Notes: generated by a model not told the origin, from the letters alone. Counted from the first letter of the stretch, positions 51,666 through 60,758 are shown. The stretch is DNA of 64,000 bases from Pararoseomonas baculiformis (GCF_017813395.1 NZ_JAGIZB010000015.1:1-64000); one strand, 5' to 3'. Numbers and translations are program-made.

Positions 51666-54410
51666 TCATCTTGAACTTGCGTCCGCTGTCCGGAAGGCCT
51701 CCAGCTTGTTGGGAAATCCCCGGAAAAGGTCCAGTTCGCGCTGGAGGCGGGGCAGGTCCGACAGGCCACGCGCCGGGTCGGCCGTGAGAAGGGCCAGTGC
51801 TTCCGCCAGGGAGCCCTGGCCGATCCGCTGCAGCCATGCGGCGCGGATGGCGGCGAGCCGGGCCGCATCCCCGCCCAGGGCGGCGAAGGCGGCGGCGCGT
51901 AGCACATGCTGCGGGGTGGCGGGATCCTCGGGCCGCGAGGCGGAGAGCGCGATGAAGGCATCCGAGGCGCCGATCCAGTCCTGGCGCTCCGCCAGCAGGG
52001 CCGCGAGCGCGGGGAGAGCCGGGGCGCCGAGGCCGCGCAGGATCGAGACAGCCTCCGCCCCCGCGCCGAGGGCGGATCTGGCGCGGGCTGCGACGAGGCC
52101 GCGCGACAGGGCGTTTTCCGGATCGTCCGGCACGGCTTCCAGGGCGTGCAGCGCGGCGGCGGGCTTGCCGGCCGCGAGGCGTAGCTCCGCCAGCCGCATG
52201 GCCAGGGCGGGGCGCTGGGCTGGTGCCGCGCGATCCAGCGCCTGCTCCATCAGGGCCACGCCGCGATCGGGCAGTTCCATGGCGGCGAGGCGGTCTGCGA
52301 GGCTGGCGAGGGCGGTGGCCCCGCGCTGGTCCTTGGGCAGGAGCGCGGGCTGGGATTCCCAGAGCGCGGCCGCGGTCAGCGGCGGTTCCTGGCCGATAGC
52401 CTGGAGGAATGCGGCTTCCTGGGCAGGGCGGATCCGGTCGCCCTGGTCTGGGTAGATGGCCGCCGTGTCCTTCAGGAGATCGAGGGCAGCGCGGGCATTG
52501 CCCGCCGCGCCGCGCAGGGCGGCGATGCGGAGGCGCAGGCCGAGTTCCTCCGCATCGCCCCGCCAGGCGAAGAGGGCGGCTTCCAGGGCGGCGGCGGCAC
52601 CAGCGGCATCCAGCGTACCGGAGGCGAGGCGCAGCTCGGCGGCGCGGCGCAGCGCACGGGCCCGGACGAGGCGGTCCCTTCCACTCGCGAGGGTGGCGTA
52701 GAGGGACAGCGCTTCCTCCGCCCGCCCCTCGGCTTCGGCCATACGGGCGCGGGCGAGGGCCAGGAAGGGGAGATCCCCGGCGGACTGGAGGAGTTGCCGG
52801 GCCGCCCCTGCATCGCCGGCCTCCTGCAATGCCTCGGCGGCCAGGGGAAGCAGGCGTGCCCGCATCGGCTCGGGGTAGCCGAGCAGGAGCGGCAGGGTCC
52901 TGGCGAGGCCCGGCGCGGCGGCGCTGGCATCGCCTTCCATGGCTGCGAGGAGGGCGCGCCAGAGCGTTACCTCGTCATTGGCGGGCATCTCTGCGGTGGC
53001 GAGGGGGCGTGCCTCGGGCAGGCGGTTGGCCAGCAGGGCGGCAGCGGCGTTCAGGAGGATGCTGCGAGGGTCCGAGGAGGCCCGTGGATCCTCCTGGAAG
53101 GCGAGGCGGATCATGGCCTGGGCTTCCTGCGCCAGGCCCAGCGCCAGCATGCCTTCCGCCGCGGCGCGGCGGAGCGGCATGCGGGTGAGAGGCGGGGCGG
53201 CGGCGAGGCTGGCGTGCTGGGCGCGCAGGCGTTCCTGCCCCGCGGCGGGATCCAGGCGTGGCAGCTCCATCAGCCGGCTCATTTCGGTGCCGGCGGGGTC
53301 GGGGCCTGGCCGGATCGCCCCGCTCACGCCGAGGAGGAGGAAGTGGTCCCCACTGCGGCGGAGAGCGACCGTATCGGCCCGCGCGAGCGCGGCGACGCCG
53401 AGCTGGGTGGGAAGCAGATCCACCTGGGCGAGGCTGCGCGCCGAGGAGACGGCCTGGCCGCCCTGGTGGACCGTGCCGACCAGGATGGGCAGGCCCGTCT
53501 CGGGGTCGGCGACCGGGATGGGGCGCCCCGGGGCGGTGGCGCGGAGTTGCACCCTTCCCTCCCCTGGTTCGGGGAGGATCGTGGCTTCCCTCGCACCGGC
53601 GGGCGAGAGGGTGAGAAGCCAGTGATGACCCTGCCGCTGCGCCTGCAGGGCGGCGGGTGCTGCGATGGGCAGGCGCAGGATCGTGGCTTCGGGCAGCGTC
53701 TCGGCCTCGATCCTGCCGAAGACGGGATCCGACCTGATGCCATCGAGGTTGAACGGCCTTGGCCCGTCGAGCACGGCCAGGATCAGCTCGCCGCGCCGGA
53801 AGATGGCGAGGCCTGTTTCCTCGGGCAGGGGCAGGAGGAGAGCCGGCCCCTGTTCGGAGGCCAGGGTGCGGAGCGGGAGGCCTGCCGGCGCGGGCTGGGC
53901 GGGAATGGCGGCAGGCCGGGGGGCTGCGGCTTCGGCGGGACGCGGGGGATCGGCCAGGGGTGGGATGGGGGACGTGACGGGGAGCGGGGCGGTGGGCGCC
54001 GGCGCGGCCTGGCGCGGCGCGGGCGGACGGCGCGGCTCGCCTGCGCGTGGCGGGCTGGGCGGCCCGCTGTCCATGACATCGAGCACGAGGCGGTTGCCCA
54101 GGCGAAAGTGGCGAAGCCGCGTGCCCGGGCGCGTGGTGAAGCGCAACCCGTCCGGCGCCGGGCCGAGGGAGAGGATGTTGCGGGGAAGGCGGCGGGTGGC
54201 GGGGAGTTCCGCGACGGTGCCGGGGGCGAGGCGCAGCAGCGTCGCCTCCCCTTCTTCCCGGATCGTGTAGGGGATGTCGGGCGCGGCGAGGTCCAGCACG
54301 ATGCGTCCATGGGTCGGGTGCTCGCCGAGGCGCACGCCCGCCCGCTCCGCCAGGGCCTGGGGCACGAGGAGGATGGTGGCGCAGAATGCCAGGCCCGCCG
54401 CGCCGCGCAT
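51666..54410 (-). CDS. Large secreted helical-repeat protein in the motility operon
   Basis: A 914-residue protein with a signal peptide (MRGAAGLAFCATILLVPQALA, 1-21), an N-terminal beta-rich domain (about 25-120; GRIVLDLAAPDIPYTIREEG, FRLGNRLVLDVMDSG) that resembles an AMIN-type domain, and a Pro/Ala-rich linker (about 122-190). A further beta-rich part (about 200-370) leads into a long alpha-helical solenoid (about 400-910) of Ala/Leu-rich paired helices like TPR repeats. It should be periplasmic or cell-wall bound. Its start overlaps the cheZ stop by 1 base, so it is the last gene of the operon from fliL. A link to the flagellar motor or stator is inference; I do not recognise a named family. 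Confidence 0.75.
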   Translation of the reverse strand: MRGAAGLAFCATILLVPQALAERAGVRLGEHPTHGRIVLDLAAPDIPYTIREEGEATLLRLAPGTVAELPATRRLPRNILSLGPAPDGLRFTTRPGTRLRHFRLGNRLVLDVMDSGPPSPPRAGEPRRPPAPRQAAPAPTAPLPVTSPIPPLADPPRPAEAAAPRPAAIPAQPAPAGLPLRTLASEQGPALLLPLPEETGLAIFRRGELILAVLDGPRPFNLDGIRSDPVFGRIEAETLPEATILRLPIAAPAALQAQRQGHHWLLTLSPAGAREATILPEPGEGRVQLRATAPGRPIPVADPETGLPILVGTVHQGGQAVSSARSLAQVDLLPTQLGVAALARADTVALRRSGDHFLLLGVSGAIRPGPDPAGTEMSRLMELPRLDPAAGQERLRAQHASLAAAPPLTRMPLRRAAAEGMLALGLAQEAQAMIRLAFQEDPRASSDPRSILLNAAAALLANRLPEARPLATAEMPANDEVTLWRALLAAMEGDASAAAPGLARTLPLLLGYPEPMRARLLPLAAEALQEAGDAGAARQLLQSAGDLPFLALARARMAEAEGRAEEALSLYATLASGRDRLVRARALRRAAELRLASGTLDAAGAAAALEAALFAWRGDAEELGLRLRIAALRGAAGNARAALDLLKDTAAIYPDQGDRIRPAQEAAFLQAIGQEPPLTAAALWESQPALLPKDQRGATALASLADRLAAMELPDRGVALMEQALDRAAPAQRPALAMRLAELRLAAGKPAAALHALEAVPDDPENALSRGLVAARARSALGAGAEAVSILRGLGAPALPALAALLAERQDWIGASDAFIALSASRPEDPATPQHVLRAAAFAALGGDAARLAAIRAAWLQRIGQGSLAEALALLTADPARGLSDLPRLQRELDLFRGFPNKLEAFRTADASSR

Positions 54411-54964
54411 CAGTCGAAGCTCGCGAGGAGGGCGTCGATTTCCGCCTGGGAGGATGCGGCGGCCGCGGGCTGGGGGCCGTTCGCCAGGCGCTCCCCTTCC
54501 GTGCGGGGCGGGGCGGTGCGCGCCGGGAGGATGGCCGATGGCGCGTAGCGGCCGGTGGTCTCCCGCACGCGGTGCTCGATCTGCTTGAGCGCGTTCACCA
54601 CCTTGCCGATCCGCTGGCCCGTGATGTCCTGGAAGGCGCAGGCTTCGTAGATGCGGGTGACGCAGTTGCCGACGGTCTCGGCGGCCTCGGCTGCGAGGCT
54701 GGGCTGGAGGTTCTCCAGCGTCTCGCAGACATCGAGGATTTCGTTGGCCGCGTCGGCGGTGCTTCTTACCACCTCGTCCAGCTCGTCGGTCGCGGCGGGG
54801 AGATGGGTGGCGTCCACATTCTCCACGCGCATCGCTGCGATTTCCTCCTTCGCGGCGGCGACCATGCGGCCCAGGGATTCGAGTTCGGCCAGGAGGGCGG
54901 CCTCGGTTCGGTTGAGGCCGGACATGACCTGGAGGGCGATCTCCGCGCGGTCCACCTTAGGCAT
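54410..54964 (-). CDS. cheZ: Chemotaxis phosphatase CheZ
   Basis: A 184-residue CheZ-like protein. The long helical hairpin has the signature ACAFQDITGQRIGKVVNALK (about 108-127), where the Gln in FQDITGQR inserts into CheY to hydrolyse its phosphate. The C-terminus QAEIDALLASFD matches the CheY-binding tail. It overlaps the cheY stop by 8 bases, consistent with acting on that CheY. Confidence 0.92.
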   Translation of the reverse strand: MPKVDRAEIALQVMSGLNRTEAALLAELESLGRMVAAAKEEIAAMRVENVDATHLPAATDELDEVVRSTADAANEILDVCETLENLQPSLAAEAAETVGNCVTRIYEACAFQDITGQRIGKVVNALKQIEHRVRETTGRYAPSAILPARTAPPRTEGERLANGPQPAAAASSQAEIDALLASFD

Positions 54965-55343
54965 GCGCCATCACCTTCTCGATCTTCTCGCGCAGGGTTT
55001 CGGCGTTGAAGGGCTTGACGATGTAGTTGGAGACGCCGGCGGCGCGGGCGGCGACGACATTCTCGGTCTTGCTCTCGGCGGTGATCATGATGAAGGGCGT
55101 GGATTTCAGCTTCGCGTCGGCGCGCACCTCCTTCAGCAGGTCCAGCCCGGTCATCGGCTCCATGTTCCAGTCCGAGATGACGAGGCCGAAATTGCCCGCG
55201 CGGAGCTTGGAGAGAGCCTCCTGCCCGTCCGTCGCCTCCTCCACATTGTTGAAGTCGAGCTGCTTCAGCAGGTTCCTGATGATGCGCAGCATCGTCTTGT
55301 AGTCGTCGACGATCAGCACGTTGGTGTTCTTGTCCATCGCCAT
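54957..55343 (-). CDS. cheY: Chemotaxis response regulator CheY
   Basis: A 128-residue single receiver domain. The acidic pair is in IVDDYKTM, the phosphoacceptor Asp at 58 in ISDWNMEPMTG, the switch Thr at 88 (MITAES) and Lys at 110 (YIVKPF). Phospho-CheY binds FliM and changes motor rotation. AAGGAGAG precedes the ATG. It lies 10 bases after the MotE-like gene. Confidence 0.96.
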   Translation of the reverse strand: MAMDKNTNVLIVDDYKTMLRIIRNLLKQLDFNNVEEATDGQEALSKLRAGNFGLVISDWNMEPMTGLDLLKEVRADAKLKSTPFIMITAESKTENVVAARAAGVSNYIVKPFNAETLREKIEKVMAHA

Positions 55344-55353
55344 GACTCTCCTT

Positions 55354-55983
55354 TCAGTCCGTCCGGTTTCCGTTGGCGCGGAGGCGGGCCAGCTCCGCCG
55401 TCAGGCTGCGGGCCCGGTCGGGGCGCATGGCCCCGATGACCGGGGCGGCCTTCGCCTCCCGCATCCGATTCACGATCTGTACGAGCACAGGCATTTCCAA
55501 ATCGTCGAAGACCGTGGCGGCGTCGCGCGGGCGCATCGCCTCATAGGTCTTGACCAGGCCGCGCCATCCCGCCTCCTCCCGCTCGCCCCGGTTGCGGTCC
55601 AGGGCTTCGAGGCGGGACTGGATGGCGGCCAGTTCCTCCAGCCGCGCGGTGAGGCGGCGCTCGGCGGCGGCCATGACGGCCTCGCGCGCGGCCAGCGCGG
55701 CCTCGCGCGCCTCGATCTCGGTGCGGCGTTCCCGAAGCCGGCCAAGGAGGGCGCGCTCGGCGGCGTCAACGGGATCGGGCGCCGGCTCCGGGGCGGGCGG
55801 TGCCGGCGGGCGCGGGGCGGGCTGCGGCGCCGGCGGCGACGAGGCGGCTGCGCTGGCGACGAGGCCCCCCTGCCCCGGCGCGGCCTGCCAGAGCGAATGC
55901 GCCTTCACCAGGGCCAGGCCCGCGAGGCCGCAGAGAATGACGGGGAGAAGCCTCGGGCGCGCGAGGCGAAGGGGAAGGCGCAT
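55354..55983 (-). CDS. MotE-like flagellar motor protein (MgtE N-domain-like)
   Basis: A 209-residue protein with one N-terminal membrane helix (LLPVILCGLAGLALVKA, about 13-29), a Pro/Ala-rich linker, a coiled coil (about 75-135) and a C-terminal segment YEAMRPRDAATVFDDLEMPVLVQIVNRM that matches the MgtE N-terminal-type domain of MotE. MotE is a periplasmic chaperone of MotC in rhizobia; here it may serve stator assembly. It couples to DUF6468 by TGATG. The start at 55983 is chosen because the membrane helix begins there. Confidence 0.8.
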   Translation of the reverse strand: MRLPLRLARPRLLPVILCGLAGLALVKAHSLWQAAPGQGGLVASAAASSPPAPQPAPRPPAPPAPEPAPDPVDAAERALLGRLRERRTEIEAREAALAAREAVMAAAERRLTARLEELAAIQSRLEALDRNRGEREEAGWRGLVKTYEAMRPRDAATVFDDLEMPVLVQIVNRMREAKAAPVIGAMRPDRARSLTAELARLRANGNRTD

Positions 55984-56390
55984 CAGCGGGCCATCCGCAG
56001 GGCGCGCAGCAGGTCGCGCTCGGCCTGGCTGCGGGGTGAGGGCTCCGAGGCTTCGGGTGTTGGCGGGGCGGAGGCGTTGCGGCCCTGGCGGACAAGGATC
56101 TCCAGCCGGTCCGCCAGGGGCTCCGCGCGTTCCAGCAGGAAGCGGAGATCGTCCCGCAGCGCCTCGGCACTCGCGGATTGGCGGGCCTGGGTTTCCAGCG
56201 CGGCGCGCAAGCCGGAGAGGGCGAGATGTGCCTCGCGCGTCGCGGCCTCGAATCCGGCGGCGCCTTCGGCCAGGGCGGCCCGGTCCTTGCGGAGCGCGGC
56301 CAGCCCGCGTTCGAGGCGCATGGCATAGGGCAGCGCGGCGAGGAGGAGCAGCAGCAACAGGCCCTGAAAGGCCCATTCCAGGGAGCTCAT
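55983..56390 (-). CDS. DUF6468 domain protein (flagellar-cluster protein)
   Basis: A 135-residue membrane protein: an N-terminal helix (MSSLEWAFQGLLLLLLLAALPYAMRLE) and a long coiled coil (LRKDRAALAEGAAGFEAATREAHLAL..., about 33-105). The family is found beside fliM/fliL in alphaproteobacteria and has no proven role. It overlaps fliM by 4 bases and the MotE-like gene by 1, so it is made together with the motor switch. Confidence 0.82.
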   Translation of the reverse strand: MSSLEWAFQGLLLLLLLAALPYAMRLERGLAALRKDRAALAEGAAGFEAATREAHLALSGLRAALETQARQSASAEALRDDLRFLLERAEPLADRLEILVRQGRNASAPPTPEASEPSPRSQAERDLLRALRMAR

Positions 56391-57439
56391 GCCGCTGCCT
56401 CCGTGCCGATGCGTTTCAGCTCCCGCTCGATCCTGACGGCGAGGCGGTTCTCGCGCCGGCCCAGCACCGCTTCGAACAAGGCGACCTCGCCGCAGCGCAG
56501 GCGGACCGGGGCGCCGGGGCCGACATTCAACGTCAGCCTGTCGCCCGGGCGGAGATTGACGACGGTGGAAAGGGGGAGCGGCTGTTCGTCCAGGACGATG
56601 TCCAGCGCCACCTCGGTATGGCGCAGCTCATCGGCGAGGTGGTTTTCCCAGATGGAGTCCCGGCCGAACTTCTCGCCCATGAACTGCTGCAGCAGCAGCT
56701 CGCGCACCGGTTCGAGCGTGGCATAGGGAAGGAGCAGGTCCATGCGGCCACCGCGATCCTCCATCTCCACGCGCAGCTTCACGAGGATGCAGGCATTGGA
56801 GAGGCGGGAGATGGCGGCGAAGCGCGGGTTCACCTCCAGCCGCTCGAACTGGAACTCGACGGGGCAGAGGGGTTCGAAGGCAGTGGAGACGTCCCGCAGC
56901 ACGACACCGATCAGGCGTTCGACGAGGGTGCGCTCGATGGTGGTGTAGGGGCGGCCTTCGATCCGCATGGCGGCGGTGCCGCGGCGGCCGCCCAGGAGCA
57001 CGTCGACGACCGAGTAGATCATGGCGGAATCCACCACCATGAGTCCGTAGTTGTCCCATTCGCGCACCTTCGCGACGGCCAGCATGGCGGGGAGCGGGAT
57101 GGAGTTCAGGTAGTCGCCGAAGCGGAGCGAGGTGATGGCGTCGATCGAGACCTCCACATTGTCGGAGGTGAAGTTGCGCAGCGTCGTGCTCATCAGCCGC
57201 ACGAGGCGGTCGAACACGATCTCGAGCATCGGCAGGCGTTCATAGGAGACGAGGCCGCTGCTGATGATCTGCTCGATGGCCGATTTCGCCTCGGCGGCCT
57301 CCTCGCCGTCGAAGCCGAGAAGGCTGTCGATCTCCGCCTGGTTCAGGACCCGGGTGGCGTCCGCGCCGGCGGGGGATGCGGCCTCCTCATCGAGGGAGGC
57401 GCCCCAGGCGGCGGCGAGGTCCTCCTCCTCCGTGCTCAT
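56387..57439 (-). CDS. fliM: Flagellar motor switch protein FliM
   Basis: A 350-residue FliM. The N-terminal CheY-binding motif is seen in LNQAEIDSLLGF, the middle CheC-like domain in LPAMLAVAKVREWDNYGLMVVDSAMIYSVVD and GGRRG, and the C-terminal SpoA domain in the last 75 residues (LRPGDRLTLNV). It forms the C-ring and changes rotation on CheY binding. Overlaps of 4 bases on both sides tie it to fliL and DUF6468. Confidence 0.97.
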   Translation of the reverse strand: MSTEEEDLAAAWGASLDEEAASPAGADATRVLNQAEIDSLLGFDGEEAAEAKSAIEQIISSGLVSYERLPMLEIVFDRLVRLMSTTLRNFTSDNVEVSIDAITSLRFGDYLNSIPLPAMLAVAKVREWDNYGLMVVDSAMIYSVVDVLLGGRRGTAAMRIEGRPYTTIERTLVERLIGVVLRDVSTAFEPLCPVEFQFERLEVNPRFAAISRLSNACILVKLRVEMEDRGGRMDLLLPYATLEPVRELLLQQFMGEKFGRDSIWENHLADELRHTEVALDIVLDEQPLPLSTVVNLRPGDRLTLNVGPGAPVRLRCGEVALFEAVLGRRENRLAVRIERELKRIGTEAAA

Positions 57440-57969
57440 TGGATGATGAGTTCCAGGAAGAGGATGTCCTGCACCCTGGCCGGGCTGACGGCGAGGGAGG
57501 CGCGGTTCCGCAGTTCCTCGCGCAGGCGGTAGGTGCCCTGGCTGCCGCGAAGCTCCTCTGGCCGCATCTCGCGCAGATAGGTCTGGAAGAGGTCCAGCAG
57601 GCGCGGCATGGCGGCCTGGACGGCGGCCGTGTCCGCATCGGGGGAGAGTTCGAGCTTCGCCTTCAGGCGGATGAAGGTGGCGCGGCGGCCGGCGACGTTC
57701 AGGTTGGTCAGGATCTCCGGCATGTCGAAGAAGACAGGCGGGCGGCTGGGCTGGGGCGTGGCGGTGCCGGGCCCGGAGGGCGTGGTGCCTTGCGCTTCCG
57801 CGTGGGGCGCGGCCGGGGAGGCGGGACCGCCGAAGGGCAGCAGGCCGGTGAACCAGAGCCCCGCCCCGACAGCGGCGGCGACCAGCGGCAGCGCGAGGAG
57901 GACGAGCTTCTTCCGCCCGCCTTTGGCCGAGCTTTCCTGGCTTCCTTCCGCTGCCGCCGCTTGCGCCAT
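57436..57969 (-). CDS. fliL: Flagellar basal-body-associated protein FliL
   Basis: A 177-residue FliL. One membrane helix (KKLVLLALPLVAAAVGAGLWFTGLL, about 21-45), a Pro-rich linker and a periplasmic domain with PPVFFDMPEILTNLNVAGRRATFIRLKAKLEL. FliL surrounds the stator and supports torque. It is the first gene of the seven-gene unit fliL-fliM-DUF6468-motE-like-cheY-cheZ-secreted protein. ATG at 57969 is chosen; ATG at 58005 is an alternative with a basic extension. Confidence 0.92.
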   Translation of the reverse strand: MAQAAAAEGSQESSAKGGRKKLVLLALPLVAAAVGAGLWFTGLLPFGGPASPAAPHAEAQGTTPSGPGTATPQPSRPPVFFDMPEILTNLNVAGRRATFIRLKAKLELSPDADTAAVQAAMPRLLDLFQTYLREMRPEELRGSQGTYRLREELRNRASLAVSPARVQDILFLELIIQ

Positions 57970-58116
57970 GTGGACCGGGTGCTTCCTGCCTTTCCGATGG
58001 CGCATGGTCGCGGGGATTCGCTTAACGCCGGGTTTCCGGGCGGCTGGATGCGCCGGCTGGGCGGCAAGGCTTGCCGGGGCCGGGCAGTCCGGGCCGGGCG
58101 AATGCGGCGCGCGGGC

Positions 58117-58132
58117 TGGCATGCGGGTTGCG
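58117..58132 (+). promoter_or_regulatory. Sigma-54 promoter of the flgF operon
   Basis: TGGCATGCGGGTTGCG matches the RpoN consensus TGGCACG-N4-TTGCW at all key positions, including GG at -24 and GC at -12 with correct 12-base spacing. The flgF start is 67 bases downstream. RpoN control of rod and ring genes is common in flagellar hierarchies. Confidence 0.75.
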
Positions 58133-58198
58133 CAAAGGCTTCGGCAACCATGGCGGCCCCATGCTGGGGGCCCGGATGGCAGGAGGCTGGCGGCACGG

Positions 58199-58942
58199 AT
58201 GGACAATCCCGGCTACATCGCGCTCTCCCGGCTGGTGGCGCAGAACCGCGCGACCGCCGTGCTGGCCCACAACCTTGCGAATGTGGAGACGCCGGGATTC
58301 CGTGCCGCGCGCCCGGTCTTCGCCGAGCATCTGGAACGCCAGCGCGGGCTGCGGACGGCGCCGGGCGGCGAGGCGTTGCATTTCTCGCAGGACCGGGCGA
58401 CCTGGCGCGACGAGGCGCCGGGCACGGTGCAGGTGACGGGAAATCCACTGGATGTCGCGATTTCCGGCGAGGGCCTGTTCGCCGTGCAGACGCCGCGCGG
58501 GGAGCGCTACAGCCGCGCCGGTCGCTTCTCGCTGGGGCCCGATGGCTGGATCGTGGACATGGAGGGGCACGCGCTGCTGGACGCCGGTGGCAACCCGCTG
58601 CGCGTGGCGCCGGGGGACACGCGGCTGACCATCAAGGGCGACGGCACGCTGTCCAGCGAGAATGGCGAGATCGGCCGCATCCGTGTGGTGCGCTTCGCGG
58701 AACCGCAGCGGCTGGTGGCGGAGGGTGACCGGCTTCTGGCGGCCGGGGCGGGCCAGGCGCTCGAGGCGATGGAACGGCCCGCGCTGGTGCAGGGGGCGCT
58801 GGAGGGCAGCAATGTGCGGCCCGTGCTGGAGATGACGCGGCTGACCGCGGAGATGCGCGAGTTCCAGTTCATGGCGCAGTTCGCGGAGAAGGAGGGCGAG
58901 CGGCTCTCCGGTGCCGTGGAACGCATCCTCCGGAAGCGGTGA
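58199..58942 (+). CDS. flgF: Flagellar basal-body rod protein FlgF
   Basis: A 247-residue proximal/distal rod protein. The N-terminal VAQNRATAVLAHNLANVETPGFRA and the central VTGNPLDVAISGEGLFAVQTPRGERYSRAGRFSL are FlgF/FlgG signatures, and the C-terminal helix MTRLTAEMREFQFMAQFAEK ends the coiled coil. Exported without signal peptide. GGAGGCTGGCGGCACGG lies before the ATG. It is first in flgF-flgG-flgA-flgH. Confidence 0.93.
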   Translation: MDNPGYIALSRLVAQNRATAVLAHNLANVETPGFRAARPVFAEHLERQRGLRTAPGGEALHFSQDRATWRDEAPGTVQVTGNPLDVAISGEGLFAVQTPRGERYSRAGRFSLGPDGWIVDMEGHALLDAGGNPLRVAPGDTRLTIKGDGTLSSENGEIGRIRVVRFAEPQRLVAEGDRLLAAGAGQALEAMERPALVQGALEGSNVRPVLEMTRLTAEMREFQFMAQFAEKEGERLSGAVERILRKR

Positions 58943-59034
58943 TGCGGGCGGTGGCTTTCGGTTCCGGCGCGGCACAGGCCGTGGCGGGGAATGGGAAACA
59001 GGGCCGGCCCGCGCCGGCGGGGAGAGGTTGAGCC

Positions 59035-59820
59035 ATGCGCGCGCTCTGGACGGCCGGCACGGGCATGATGGCCCAGCAGACGAATGTCGAGGTCATCTCC
59101 AACAACATCGCGAATATGAGCACGACGGGCTTCAAGCGGCGGCGCGCGGAGTTCCAGGACCTGATGTACCAGAACATGCGGCGGGTCGGCTCGCAGTCCT
59201 CCGACACGGGGACCACCCTGCCCTCGGGCGCGCAGGTCGGGCTGGGCGTGCGAACGGCGGGCGTGTACCGCATCCATGAGCAGGGCAGCCTGCAACAGAC
59301 GGAGAACCGGTTCGACATCGCGATCCGGGGCAATGGCTTCCTGCAGGTGACGCTGCCTTCGGGCGAGACGGCCTATACGCGCGACGGGACGCTGGGGCTT
59401 TCGCCGGAGGGGGTGATCGTGACCGCGGAGGGTTACCCGGTGCTGCCGGGGATCACCATTCCGGCGAATGCGACGGATGTGACGATCAACGGGAATGGCG
59501 AGGTTCTGGTGAAGCTGGCCGGCCAGACGGCGGCGCAGAATGTGGGGCAGTTCCAGCTGGCGATCTTCGCGAATGAGGGCGGGCTGGAGGCGGTGGGGGA
59601 CAATCTGCTGATGGCGTCGGCCTCCTCCGGCGCGCCGCAGCAGGGGGCGCCGGGAGGGCCGGGCTTCGGCAATGTGATGCAGGGCTTCATCGAGACCTCC
59701 AACGTGAACGTGGTGCAGGAGATCACGAGCCTGATCACGGCGCAGCGCGCCTATGAGATGAACAGCAAGGTCATCACGGCAAGCGACGAGATGCTGAACA
59801 CCGTCGCGCGGTTGCGGTGA
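59035..59820 (+). CDS. flgG: Flagellar distal rod protein FlgG
   Basis: A 261-residue FlgG of normal length. ALWTAGTGMMAQQTNVEVISNNIANMSTTGFKRRRAEFQDLMYQ at the N-terminus and EITSLITAQRAYEMNSKVITASDEML at the C-terminus are classic. It builds the distal rod crossing the P and L rings. GGGGAGAGG precedes the ATG. The 92-base gap after flgF holds no clear promoter. Confidence 0.97.
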   Translation: MRALWTAGTGMMAQQTNVEVISNNIANMSTTGFKRRRAEFQDLMYQNMRRVGSQSSDTGTTLPSGAQVGLGVRTAGVYRIHEQGSLQQTENRFDIAIRGNGFLQVTLPSGETAYTRDGTLGLSPEGVIVTAEGYPVLPGITIPANATDVTINGNGEVLVKLAGQTAAQNVGQFQLAIFANEGGLEAVGDNLLMASASSGAPQQGAPGGPGFGNVMQGFIETSNVNVVQEITSLITAQRAYEMNSKVITASDEMLNTVARLR

Positions 59821-59825
59821 GCGGC

Positions 59826-60758
59826 ATGAGAGGGCTCGTCTTTCTCCTGCTGCTCCTCTCCCTGCCTGCGCGCGCCGACCTGGCGGTGCTGCGGCCGCAT
59901 GCGGTGGTGGAGGATGCGGTAATCCGCCTTTCCGACCTGTTCGACGGGGCTGGGCAGAATGCCGGCCGCGTGGTCGGGCCCGCCCCCGCGCCAGGACGGC
60001 GCGTGGTGGTGGAGCCCGCGCAGCTTCTCGCCATCGCGCGGGCGCATAGGGTGGCCTGGCGGCCGCTGACCTCGGCCGATGCGGTGGTGGTGGAGCGGCC
60101 CGGGCGCGCGGTGCCGCGGGATGAGGTGCTGGACCTTCTGCGGGCGGAGCTGGTCCGGATGGGGCTGGACGGGCAGGCGGAGCTGGAACTGCCGGGGTTC
60201 CAGGCGCCGATGGTGCCGCTGGCGGCCTTCACGCAGATCGCGCTGGAGCAGCCCTCCTTCGAAGTGGCGAGCAATCGCTTCTCGGCCACGCTGGTGGTGG
60301 TGGCGGAGGGTATGCCGGTGCTGCGGCAGAGGCTGACCGGGCGGGCCGTGGCGACGGCGGCGGTGGTGGTGGCGGCGCGGCGCCTGGCGCTGGGCGATGT
60401 GGTGGGGCCGGATGACCTGCGGCCGGTGCGGATGCGGGTGGAGCGCGTGCGACCGGGGCTGGCGAGCGATCCGGGCCAGGTGGTGGGCAGGGCGCTGCGG
60501 CGGCCGGTGGCGGAGGGGGCCGGCTTCGCGGTGGCGGATCTCGCACTGCCTCAGGTGATCGCGAAGAACGCGATGGTGACGCTGGTGATGGAGGGGCCCG
60601 GGATGAGCATGACGGCGCAGGGGCGCGCCATGGCGGCGGCGGCGCGGGGCGAGGTGGTGCCGGTGATGAACCTTGCCTCCCGCGCGGTGGTCGAAGGCGA
60701 GGTGATCGGGCCGGGGCGCGTGCGCGTGGCCTTCGGCAGCAGCCCGGTGGTGCGATGA
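59826..60758 (+). CDS. flgA: Flagellar P-ring assembly chaperone FlgA
   Basis: A 310-residue periplasmic protein with a signal peptide (MRGLVFLLLLLSLPARA, 1-17). The SAF/FlgA domain (about 165-305) includes ARRLALGDVVGPDDLRPVRM and RALRRPVAEGAGFAVADL. It assists P-ring assembly around the rod; flgI is not in this window. A GTG at 59817 overlapping the flgG stop is an alternative start. It overlaps flgH by 4 bases. Confidence 0.92.
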   Translation: MRGLVFLLLLLSLPARADLAVLRPHAVVEDAVIRLSDLFDGAGQNAGRVVGPAPAPGRRVVVEPAQLLAIARAHRVAWRPLTSADAVVVERPGRAVPRDEVLDLLRAELVRMGLDGQAELELPGFQAPMVPLAAFTQIALEQPSFEVASNRFSATLVVVAEGMPVLRQRLTGRAVATAAVVVAARRLALGDVVGPDDLRPVRMRVERVRPGLASDPGQVVGRALRRPVAEGAGFAVADLALPQVIAKNAMVTLVMEGPGMSMTAQGRAMAAAARGEVVPVMNLASRAVVEGEVIGPGRVRVAFGSSPVVR

